7,176 nt of DNA from positions 1 to 7,176 of the forward strand of contig DASZMJ010000104.1 in assembly GCA_035551935.1 (NCBI GenBank), written 5' to 3'. Positions 1-6,030 of this stretch are shown piece after piece. A model generated the notes under the pieces. That model ran no database searches. It was given only the letters and a program-made list of their open reading frames with translations, and had not been told where the DNA came from. The first letter of the stretch is position 1. Each line of letters starts with the position of its first letter. The position numbers and the translations under genes are program-made. The stretch comes from DASZMJ01 sp035551935. Its GTDB lineage: Bacteria > Planctomycetota > Planctomycetia > Isosphaerales > Isosphaeraceae.

Positions 1-2
1 AT

Positions 3-263
3 CACGCGACGGTCTGCCATGCGGCCGGCGAGTACGCCCGGGACGACGACGGGGATGGATTCTGTGAGGTGCATGTCAACACGCTCGAAGGGTCCTGGTC
101 GCTGCTGCGTTCGTGGCCCCGTCCGCATCGCGGGATCTCGCAGGAGAAGTTACCGCTCTACCTGGGGTTCTTCGAGTTCGTGCAGAACGTCCGGGCTCGT
201 GGTAAGCGGCTCTTGGGGTCGCTAATCGGCCTCTTGCTCGCACCACCCCGGAATCCCTCATGA
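3..263 (+). CDS. IS1595/ISXO2-like transposase, C-terminal part (5' end outside window)
   Basis: This is an open frame from the window edge to a TGA at 261-263, giving 86 residues without a start. It would be the C-terminal part of a DDE-type transposase that cuts and rejoins DNA. The recognisable block is VHVNTLEGSWSLLR, followed by HRGIS and LYLGFFEFVQNVRARGK. This matches the end of the IS1595/ISXO2 catalytic domain, where the family has an N-T-x-E-G-x-W-x-x-L motif; the candidate catalytic Glu is codon 87-89. The acidic stretch before it (ARDDDGDG) is also typical of planctomycete members, from memory. The catalytic Asp residues must lie upstream of the window. The gene converges on the next one, and the gap between them holds a terminator. 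I could not place the IS end or its inverted repeat with confidence. Confidence 0.78.
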   Translation, partial: HATVCHAAGEYARDDDGDGFCEVHVNTLEGSWSLLRSWPRPHRGISQEKLPLYLGFFEFVQNVRARGKRLLGSLIGLLLAPPRNPS

Positions 264-300
264 GCCTTTCAAAATAGGAAGAGGTCCGCAAGAGCGGACC
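263..300 (-). terminator. Rho-independent terminator of the two-TM membrane protein gene
   Basis: A perfect 7-bp inverted repeat, GGTCCGC (283-289) and GCGGACC (294-300), encloses a 4-base loop. On the minus strand it starts 9 bases after the stop codon at 310-312 and is followed by the T-rich run TCTTCCTATTTT. That is the form of an intrinsic terminator for the minus-strand gene. On the plus strand no T run follows, so it would serve the transposase poorly. Confidence 0.75.
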
Positions 301-309
301 CTACACGGA

Positions 310-1233
310 TCAGAGGGTGCCTTCGTCGAGGTACCACATGTTGTCCGGCCCCCGGACGAAGGTGGCCGAGACGCGGACCGAGTCGATCGGGGGGGCGTCG
401 GCCTTGCCGAGGCGGACGACGCGGACGGTGTACTTGGCCTCGGCGACGGCCTTGCCGCCGCTCTTCTCCCCCTTATAATCGCCGACCTCGAACCCCAACG
501 AGTTCGGCCACGCCGGCTTGCCGCCGTTGAGCAGCATCAGGCGATTCTTCCAGTAGGATTTGAACTCGGGGAACGAGTCGAACCGGCTCGAGTGCCGGCC
601 GCCGGCGCTCAGCAGGAGCCACATGCGTCGGTAATGTGGGAACATATGAGAGAGTGCTCCGTAATAGTCCCGCGCCGCCTGCTCGGGCGTGATCCGCACC
701 GGCCGCTCGAGGGTGATCACGATCGGGTAGCTCAGCAGGGCGAGGGCCACCAGGCCGACGACGAGGACCAGGGCGGTCGGTATCGGAGCAAAGAAGAGGC
801 AAAGCCACATGACGAGGGCGACGGCCGCGAGCGCCAGGAGGCTCGGCCACCACTCGGCGCGGCGGGACCAGACTTCCTCGACGGCCTCGTCGGGGTCGTA
901 GAGGGTCGTGGGCCGGCCGCGGTCGCCGTCGCGGTCGCGGTCGCGGGGCTCGTCGTCCTCGAAGTCCTCGGCGGCCTCGCGCCCGGGACGGGCCCGAGTC
1001 CGGGTGCGCGGTGGCTCGTCGTCGAAGGGGAGGGGGGCGGGCTTCGGGGCCGGCGGCTCGTGCTCGGCGAGCTCGTAGCCCTCGGATTCGGCCTCGGGCT
1101 CGACGCCGGGCGTGGGCCGGGCCTGGGGCTTCGGGGTCGACTTGGCCCAGCCGGCGGGGGTGTCGCGGAGGAGGTCCGCGGCGTCGGCGATCTCGGGGTC
1201 GTCGCCGCCGTGCGGGGGCTGGGACTTGGCCAT
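310..1233 (-). CDS. Unrecognised protein with acidic/basic low-complexity N-terminus and two transmembrane helices
   Basis: The product is 307 residues and I do not recognise its family. The ATG at 1233 is chosen because GGAG lies 8 bases upstream of it, and the in-frame extension to 1350 is arginine-rich with no ribosome site. Residues 1-125 are hydrophilic, rich in Pro, Asp, Glu and Arg (RDRDRDGDRGR near 108), and probably disordered. Two hydrophobic segments follow, at about 130-149 and 151-172, with a very short turn between them, so both ends probably face the same side, likely the cytoplasm. Residues 175-307 form a compact domain with many aromatics (DYYGALSHMFPHYRRMW, FKSYWKNRLMLLN) and a beta-rich end (AKYTVRVVRL, VRVSATFVRG). 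This could be an NTF2-like or lipoprotein-type beta domain, which is a guess. It is transcribed divergently from the TIM-barrel operon and ends at a good terminator, so it is probably a single-gene unit. Confidence 0.82.
   Translation of the reverse strand: MAKSQPPHGGDDPEIADAADLLRDTPAGWAKSTPKPQARPTPGVEPEAESEGYELAEHEPPAPKPAPLPFDDEPPRTRTRARPGREAAEDFEDDEPRDRDRDGDRGRPTTLYDPDEAVEEVWSRRAEWWPSLLALAAVALVMWLCLFFAPIPTALVLVVGLVALALLSYPIVITLERPVRITPEQAARDYYGALSHMFPHYRRMWLLLSAGGRHSSRFDSFPEFKSYWKNRLMLLNGGKPAWPNSLGFEVGDYKGEKSGGKAVAEAKYTVRVVRLGKADAPPIDSVRVSATFVRGPDNMWYLDEGTL
921..944. repeat. Four tandem hexamers (G/C)GTCGC inside the membrane protein gene
   Basis: Four head-to-tail six-base units, GGTCGC, CGTCGC, GGTCGC and GGTCGC, encode the alternating Arg-Asp tract of the disordered N-terminus on the minus strand. 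The unit is two codons long, so changes in copy number would keep the reading frame. It is a small coding microsatellite, not a mobile repeat. Confidence 0.7.
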
Positions 1234-1393
1234 CGTTGCGTCTCCAAACGGCGCGGAAATGGGCGGCGCCGGGGTCCGACGACGCCCTCCGCATCGTAAC
1301 ACGCCTCGGCCGTGTCGCCGAGATGCCGTGGGCCGGTCGGATCGGTGCATGGACGCCGGCCCGCCGCCTCCTGGTCCGGGGCACGGGCGAGGT

Positions 1394-1426
1394 TACAATA
1401 GGGACCGTCACCGGGGAAGAAGGAGG
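1394..1426 (+). promoter_or_regulatory. Probable -10 element and strong ribosome site of the three-gene operon
   Basis: TACAAT at 1394-1399 differs from the consensus -10 by one base and stands out in GC-rich surroundings. I see no good -35 element at the usual distance. AGGAGG at 1421-1426 is a full-strength Shine-Dalgarno sequence, 8 bases before the GTG start at 1435. Transcription would begin near 1406 and give a leader of about 30 bases. Confidence 0.45.
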
Positions 1427-1434
1427 CACGAGCC

Positions 1435-2331
1435 GTGCCGTTGAAGCTCGCCGCGTTCCCGAAATGCTACCTCGACGACATCGCCGCCGGCCGGATGTCG
1501 GTCTTCGACTGGATCGCGATGGCCAGGTCGCTCGACGCCGATGGACTGGAGATGTACGAGGGGTTCTTCGAGATCCTCGACGACCCGGCCGTCGACCGCG
1601 TCGGCGACGCGATCCACGCAGCCGGGTTCGAGATGCCGATGCTCTGCTGCTCGCCCGATTTCACGCACCCCGACCCCGACGCCCGCAAGCGGGCCGTCGA
1701 CCGCGAGGCGACGCTCATCCGGGCCGCCCGGCGGCTCGGAGGGCCGGGGACGGTCTGCCGCGTCCTCTCCGGGCAGAAGCACCCCGGCGTCGGCCGCGCG
1801 GAGGGGCTCGGCCGGGTCGTCGAATGCATCAATCAAGTCCTGCCCGTGGCGCGGGAGTACGACGTCGTCCTCGGCCTCGAGAACCACTACAAGGACGGTG
1901 CCTGGCGTTACGCCGAGTTCGCGCAGAAGCAGGACGTCTTCCTCGACCTGCTCGCCGCGATCCCCGAGCGGCGGCACTTCGGAGTGCAGTACGACCCCTC
2001 CAACGCGATCGTCGCCGGCGACGACCCGATCGAATTGCTCGAACGTGTCGCCGATCGCGTCGTGAGCATGCATGCTAGCGACCGCTACCTCGCCGAGGGG
2101 GCGACGCTCGACGCGTTGCGGCAGGCCGACGGCACGATCGGCTACTCGCCCGACCTTCGGCACGGCGTCACCGGCAAGGGCCTGAACGACTACGACGCCA
2201 TCTTCCGCAGCCTCGCCGCCCATGGCTACCGCGGCTGGGTCAGCATCGAGGACGGCATGAACGGCATGGACGAGATGGCCGAATCCCTCGCCTTCCTCCG
2301 GCGGAAGGTCGCCAGATACTTCCCGGGGTGA
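1435..2331 (+). CDS. Sugar phosphate isomerase/epimerase family TIM-barrel protein
   Basis: The product is 298 residues, the usual size for the xylose isomerase-like TIM barrel (AP endonuclease 2) family. These metal-dependent enzymes isomerise or epimerise sugars, keto-sugars or inositols. GTG at 1435 is the start because AGGAGG sits 8 bases upstream. Family features are DGLEMYEGFFEIL (residues 36-48), GLENHYKDG (147-155), YDPSN (186-190), VSMHASDRYL (210-219) and WVSIEDG (268-274). By analogy the divalent metal would be held by Glu149, Asp187, His213 and Glu272. No signal peptide is visible, so it should be cytoplasmic. It is first in a tight operon; the next gene starts 3 bases after its stop, implying translational coupling. 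Partnership with a Gfo/Idh/MocA oxidoreductase suggests catabolism of a sugar or cyclitol through a keto intermediate. The exact substrate cannot be read from sequence. The frame is intact with strong G/C at third positions. Confidence 0.93.
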   Translation: MPLKLAAFPKCYLDDIAAGRMSVFDWIAMARSLDADGLEMYEGFFEILDDPAVDRVGDAIHAAGFEMPMLCCSPDFTHPDPDARKRAVDREATLIRAARRLGGPGTVCRVLSGQKHPGVGRAEGLGRVVECINQVLPVAREYDVVLGLENHYKDGAWRYAEFAQKQDVFLDLLAAIPERRHFGVQYDPSNAIVAGDDPIELLERVADRVVSMHASDRYLAEGATLDALRQADGTIGYSPDLRHGVTGKGLNDYDAIFRSLAAHGYRGWVSIEDGMNGMDEMAESLAFLRRKVARYFPG

Positions 2332-2334
2332 CTC

Positions 2335-3413
2335 ATGGATCGGGTCCGGACCGCCCTGATCGGCTGCGGCAAGGTCGGCGGCATCCACGCGGCGGCCCTG
2401 GCGTGCCTGCCCGAATCGACGTTCGTCGCCGCATGCGACGACCAGCCCGACCGGGCGGCGGCGTTCGCGGATCGGCATGGCGTGCGAGCGTTCTCGGATG
2501 TAAATACGATGCTCGAAGCGGGCGGGTTCGACGCGGTGCTGATCGCCACGCCGCACCCGCTCCACGCCGCGGCGGCGATCGAGGCGGCGTGGGCGGGCGT
2601 GCACGTGCTCGTCGAGAAGCCGATGGCCGCTCGGCTGGAGGACTGCGACGCGATGCTCGATGCGGCCCCGGGGCGGCGGGGGTCAAGCTCGGGGTCATCA
2701 GCCAAAGGCGGTGGTACGAGCCGGTCCGGCGGATGAAGGAGGCGATCGACCTGGGCAAGATCGGCCGGCCGGCGCTGGGGGTTTTCCAGATGTATAGTTG
2801 GCGCGACCCGTCGTACTATCGCTCCGACCCGTGGCGCGGGCGCTGGGACACGGAAGGGGGCGGCGTGCTGGTGAACCAGTCGCCGCACCAGCTCGACCTG
2901 CTCCGGTGGCTGATGGGGGCGCCGATCGTCGAGATCAGCGGGGCGTGGTCGAACGTCAATCACCCCGATGTCGAGGTCGACGACACCGCCGTGGCGACGA
3001 TCCGGTTCGCCGGGGGCGGCCTCGGCGCGGTCGTCACGAGCGTGGCGCAGGAGCCCGGCCTGTTCACGAAGGTGCACATCCACGGGTCGAACGGCGCCTC
3101 CGTCGGCGTCGAGACCGACCGCGGCGCCACGTTCATCGCCGGCGTCTCGTCGATCGCCGAGCCGCCGCTGAACGACCTCTGGAACGTCCCCGGCGAGGAG
3201 CACCTGCTCCCCTCCTTCCAGGCCGCCGACCGCGCCCGATTCGCTTCCATCGACGCCACATCTTATTATCATGCCCTCCAGATCCGGGATTTCCTCCGCG
3301 CCATCCTCGACGACCGCCCCCCCGCCGTCACCGGCGACGACGGCCGCCTCGTCGTCGCCATGTTCGCCGCGATCTATCGCTCGCAGGCCGAACATCGTAT
3401 TATTCAATTTTGA
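2335..3413 (+). pseudogene. Gfo/Idh/MocA family NAD(P)-dependent oxidoreductase, interrupted by a frameshift
   Basis: This family oxidises or reduces sugars, inositols and related alcohols with NAD(P). The first frame begins at ATG 2335 and carries the Rossmann fold: TALIGCGKVGGIH (residues 6-18, GxGxxG), then FDAVLIATPHPLH and the EKP motif in VHVLVEKPMA (residues 89-98). That frame runs out of homology near 2668. The rest continues in the -1 frame from about 2670 to the TGA at 3411-3413. It begins GVKLGVISQRRWYEPVRRM and carries GGGVLVNQSPHQLDLLRWLMG, the usual substrate-side His motif region. Joined, they give about 359 residues, normal for the family. The shift lies in the G/C-rich stretch 2666-2682, and one missing base there would explain it. 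The gene may be a true pseudogene, an assembly indel, or, less likely, expressed by -1 slippage at CCCGGGG (2667-2673). It is 3 bases after the TIM-barrel gene and 21 before the PLP enzyme. Confidence 0.9.
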
Positions 3414-3434
3414 ACGATCAATCTAATAGGTGAA

Positions 3435-4556
3435 ATGATGATCGACCTGCGCTATCCGATCCGGGACCCGGACGCGATCCCGAGCCCGTCGCTGCTGGTG
3501 TTTCGCGAGGTCGTCGCGCGGAACCTGGCGGCGATGCTGGGGATGGCGGGGGGGCCGGATCGGCTCCGGCCGCACGTCAAGACGCACAAGATGCCGGCGC
3601 TCGTGCGGATGGTCGAGGCGAACGGGGTCGGCAAGCACAAGTGCGCGACGCTCGCCGAGGCGGAGATGGTCGCCCGGGCGGGCGGCCGCGACGTCCTGAT
3701 CGCGTACCCGATGGTCGGGCCGAACGTGGCGCGGCTCGCGAGCCTGGTCGATCGGTATCCGGAGACGACCTTCCGCGTCGCGGTCGACGACCTCGAGGCG
3801 GCCCGGGGGCTGTCTTCGGCAATCGAGCGCACCCGGCGCGGGTCCTTGCCGGCGCTGGTCGACCTGGACGTCGGCATGGGCAGGACCGGCATCGACCCAG
3901 CGGCGGCCTTCGATCTGATCGATCGGCTGCAAACCCTTCCCGGCCTGGATTTCGACGGCTTGCACGCCTACGACGGCCACATCCGCGAGCAAGACATCGA
4001 GGCGCGGCGGCGCGTCGCACGATCGGGGCTCGACACGACGTTCGCGCTGCGGGATCGCCTCGAAGGGCGCGGGATCGAGGTCCGCCGGGTCGTGCTCGGC
4101 GGCACGCCGACGTTCCCGATCCACGCGACGGTCGACGAGCCGGGCGTCGAGTGCTCGCCGGGGACGTGCCTGCTGCACGACGCCGGCTACGGCGGCAAGT
4201 TCCCCGACCTGCCGTTCGAGCCCGCGGCGCTCTTGCTCACCCGGGTGATCAGCCGTCCCCGCCCCGGCCGGCTCTGCCTGGACCTCGGCCACAAGGCCGT
4301 CGCCGCCGACCCCGCCGGGCCCCGGCTCACCCTCCTCGGCCTCCCCGGCGCGGCCCTCGGTCCGCAGAGCGAGGAGCACCTCGTCGTCGACGCCCCCGAC
4401 ACCTCCCGCTTTCCCCCCGGCACCCCCTTGCTGGCCATCCCCACCCACGTCTGCCCGACCTGCGCGCTCCACGACTTCGCCTCCGTGATCGATCGCGGCG
4501 AGGTCGCCGATCGCTGGGACGTGACGGCCCGCGGTCGCGAGGGGACGACGCGGTAG
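3435..4556 (+). CDS. D-threonine aldolase/D-serine dehydratase-like PLP-dependent enzyme
   Basis: The 373-residue product matches the alanine racemase-like fold-type III PLP family in length and motifs. Members cleave D-beta-hydroxy amino acids (D-threonine to glycine and acetaldehyde) or dehydrate D-serine, using PLP and a divalent metal. RPHVKTHK (residues 45-52) holds the PLP lysine, predicted Lys49. LVDLDVGMGRTGI (141-153), FDGLHAYDGHI (173-183) and VLGGTPTFP (220-228) line the barrel. IPTHVCPTCALH (335-346) supplies the C-terminal metal site, probably His338 and Cys340; a His-x-Cys pair is closer to eukaryotic D-serine dehydratase than the His-x-Asp I recall for some aldolases. Two ATG codons are adjacent (3435 and 3438). 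AGGTG at 3428-3432 suits the second one better, so the protein may begin MIDLRYP. It is third in the operon. Substrate is not determinable here, and a racemase-like role is less likely. Confidence 0.9.
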   Translation: MMIDLRYPIRDPDAIPSPSLLVFREVVARNLAAMLGMAGGPDRLRPHVKTHKMPALVRMVEANGVGKHKCATLAEAEMVARAGGRDVLIAYPMVGPNVARLASLVDRYPETTFRVAVDDLEAARGLSSAIERTRRGSLPALVDLDVGMGRTGIDPAAAFDLIDRLQTLPGLDFDGLHAYDGHIREQDIEARRRVARSGLDTTFALRDRLEGRGIEVRRVVLGGTPTFPIHATVDEPGVECSPGTCLLHDAGYGGKFPDLPFEPAALLLTRVISRPRPGRLCLDLGHKAVAADPAGPRLTLLGLPGAALGPQSEEHLVVDAPDTSRFPPGTPLLAIPTHVCPTCALHDFASVIDRGEVADRWDVTARGREGTTR

Positions 4557-4600
4557 GAACGGGGAGGGGGTCGGATGACGGGCCTCCTCGCCGCCGCGGT

Positions 4601-4663
4601 TCATATAATTCAATGATTAATAATAAAAAATGATAATTTAACTACTAAATTTAAGGATTTTTT
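4601..4663. other. AT-rich island in the intergenic region
   Basis: The 63 bases from 4601 to 4663 contain only 8 G or C (about 13%), against a GC-rich background of both flanking genes. The island includes a perfect TATAAT at 4604-4609 and the small AT palindrome AATTTA-5-TAAATT (4635-4651). No reading frame of note lies in it. It may be an UP-element or promoter region for the phosphoesterase, a protein-binding region, or a remnant of inserted DNA. No -35 element is seen upstream of the TATAAT box. Confidence 0.6.
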
Positions 4664-4731
4664 GTGGGCATGTGTGTCGCGTGAATGACCCATGGAGTAT
4701 TCGAGAATGATGGGATATGGTTTTGTACGGT

Positions 4732-4759
4732 GGCTCGGGCCCCGATACCATCCCGAGCC
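4732..4759. promoter_or_regulatory. 8-bp perfect inverted repeat in the phosphoesterase leader
   Basis: GGCTCGGG (4732-4739) and CCCGAGCC (4752-4759) form a perfect 8-bp inverted repeat around a 12-base spacer. It lies 37 bases before the ribosome site AAGGA (4797-4801) of the phosphoesterase. As DNA it could be an operator for a dimeric regulator; as RNA it would form a stable GC hairpin in the leader. No T run follows, so it is not a standard terminator. Confidence 0.4.
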
Positions 4760-4810
4760 GACCGGCCATCGTGGCGGGCCGGGACCGAGCCCCACCAAGG
4801 ATCGCGCACC

Positions 4811-5846
4811 ATGAAGTCGTGGAAGATCTCGGCCCTCGGCGCGTTGGCGTTGGGGGCGACCGGGGCGTCGCCCGCCCTGGCCCAGACCGGTGGCGTGCCG
4901 GCGTATCATCACATCGTGGTCGTCATCGAGGAGAACACGGGCTACGACCAGATCGTCGGCAGCGGCGCGGCCCCGTACATCAACGACACGCTCATCAAGG
5001 GCGGCGCGCCGATGACCGACTCGCACGGCGTGACGCACCCGAGCGAGCCGAACTACCTGGCCCTCTTCTCCGGCTCGACGCAGGGCGTGACCGGCGACCC
5101 CTCGCTCCCGAACAACGGCTCGCCGTTCTCGACGCCGAACCTGGCCGCGCCGCTGATCCGGACCGGCAAGAGCTTCGGCATGCACTCCGAGGGCCTGCCG
5201 GTGACCGGCTCGACTATCGACTTCACCGCCGGCAACCTCTACGCGTCGAAGCACAACCCCTACGTCGACTGGCAGCCGAAGGACCCGGCCAACCCGCAGC
5301 CCAACGCCGTGCCGGCCTCGAGCAACATGCCGTTCACCAACTTCCAGCTCCTGACCCAGCAACAGCTCGCGGGCACCGGCCCGGCCTTCAACGCCCTGCC
5401 GTCGGTCAGCTTCGTGGCGCCGGACCAGAACAACGACATGCACGGCACAGCCACGTCGGCCACGGGCAACGCCCTGATCACCGCCGGCGACAACTGGCTC
5501 CAGAACAACATCGACACGTAAAGCCCAGTGGGCGAAGGCGAACAACAGCCTGCTGATCGTCACCTGGGACGAGGACGACTTCACCGCTGCCACCCACATC
5601 GCGACGATCTTCTACGGCGCCAACGTCGTCCCCGGCCAGTACGGCGACACGATCAACCACTACAACGTCCTGCGGGCGATCGAGGACTTCTTCGGCGCCG
5701 CCCCCGTCGGCGCCAGCGACTCGGCCGCCCCTGTCACGTCGATCTTCGTCAAGACGGTCCCCGAGCCGGCCTCGATGGCCCTGCTCGGCGCCGGCGCGTC
5801 GCTGATCCTCGCCCTCGCCCGGCGTCGTCGCCCGGCGCGGTCCTGA
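4811..5846 (+). pseudogene. Exported acid-phosphatase-like phosphoesterase with PEP-CTERM anchor, interrupted by a frameshift
   Basis: This is a phosphoesterase-family (AcpA-like) hydrolase that would remove phosphate from organic phosphoesters outside the cytoplasm. ATG 4811 is chosen because AAGGA lies 9 bases upstream and a signal peptide follows at once (residues 1-24, cleavage after Ala-Leu-Ala). Family motifs are HHIVVVIEENTGYDQI (33-48), THPSEPNYLALFSGS (75-89), GKSFGMHSEGLP (119-130), KHNPYVDW (147-154) and NDMHGTATSATGNALI (208-223). The frame stops at TAA 5519-5521, mid-domain. One base later the next frame continues AQWAKANNSLLIVTWDEDDF, then TIFYGAN and TINHYNVLRAIEDFFGA. A single extra base near 5519-5522 explains this. 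The C-terminus is a classic PEP-CTERM tail: Pro-Glu-Pro at 5760-5768, a hydrophobic helix, then RRRRPARS, implying exosortase-dependent sorting to the cell surface. The joined product is about 344 residues. It could be a pseudogene or an assembly error. Confidence 0.88.
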
Positions 5847-5855
5847 GCGGCCGGG

Positions 5856-5902
5856 CCGCCGGGGCGCGTGGCGACGCCGCCCCGGCGGGCATTCCCTGCC
5901 GG
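5856..5902. terminator. Large GC hairpin after the phosphoesterase, with a second overlapping hairpin
   Basis: CCGCCGGGGCG (5856-5866) and CGCCCCGGCGG (5878-5888) are a perfect 11-bp inverted repeat, 9 bases after the TGA at 5844-5846. Three further pairs (CGT with ACG, one bulge) extend it to a GGCG loop. A second hairpin, CCGGC (5882-5886) with GCCGG (5898-5902), overlaps it and falls just downstream of the minus-strand stop at 5908. No U tract follows on either strand, so this is a GC-only, possibly bidirectional terminator or an mRNA 3' stabiliser. Confidence 0.5.
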
Positions 5903-5907
5903 AGACC

Positions 5908-6030
5908 TCAGTCGGCGAACGGGCTCGCCTCGTCGTTGGGGATGCGCGGGGCGTCGCCCTGCTCGACCCCTCCCGACTGGGCCTCGCGCCGCTGCTCAGC
6001 GGACGGGGCCGACGGCGGGCCCGAGGGACG
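5908..6030 (-). pseudogene. Truncated C-terminus of an unidentified minus-strand protein
   Basis: Read on the minus strand, 40 codons are open from about 6030 to a TGA at 5908-5910, ending EQGDAPRIPNDEASPFAD. There is no start codon, and an in-frame TAG sits just upstream at 6031-6033. Nearly every codon from 5985 downwards ends in G or C, and the composition (charged and polar, ending in Ser-Pro-Phe-Ala-Asp) looks like a genuine protein tail and not a chance frame. It is cut off at about the point where homology of the oppositely directed DUF4132-type fragment begins. I do not recognise the parent protein. It is best explained as a gene remnant left by a deletion or insertion. Confidence 0.4.

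Noticed and set aside
921..946. Short tandem repeats considered as a CRISPR or regulatory iteron array
   Set aside because: The unit is 6 bases with no spacers, and it encodes an Arg-Asp tract in frame, so it is coding low complexity.
592..1299. Plus-strand open frame of 235 codons opposite the membrane protein gene
   Set aside because: It is glycine- and valine-rich, a typical complement of a biased minus-strand gene, and it has no motif or ribosome site.
1408..2604. Long minus-strand open frame of 398 codons opposite the TIM-barrel gene
   Set aside because: It mirrors the plus-strand genes in GC-rich DNA, has no family motif and no ribosome site, and crosses the end of one gene and the start of the next.
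2226..3407. Long minus-strand open frame of 393 codons opposite the oxidoreductase
   Set aside because: It is a codon-bias shadow. The plus strand carries clear Rossmann and Gfo/Idh/MocA motifs in two frames across the same region.
4563..4587. Possible hairpin GGAGG/CCTCC after the PLP enzyme gene
   Set aside because: The stem is only 5 bp around a 15-base loop, with no T run directly after it, so it is too weak to call a terminator.
3423..4613. Long minus-strand open frame of 396 codons opposite the PLP enzyme
   Set aside because: It is a shadow: the plus frame has the PLP lysine and metal-site motifs, and the minus frame is Arg/Gly/Asp-rich with no recognisable domain.
4610..5599. Minus-strand open frame of 329 codons opposite the phosphoesterase
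   Set aside because: It is a shadow of the signal-peptide-bearing phosphoesterase. Its start lies inside the opposing gene and no ribosome site is seen.
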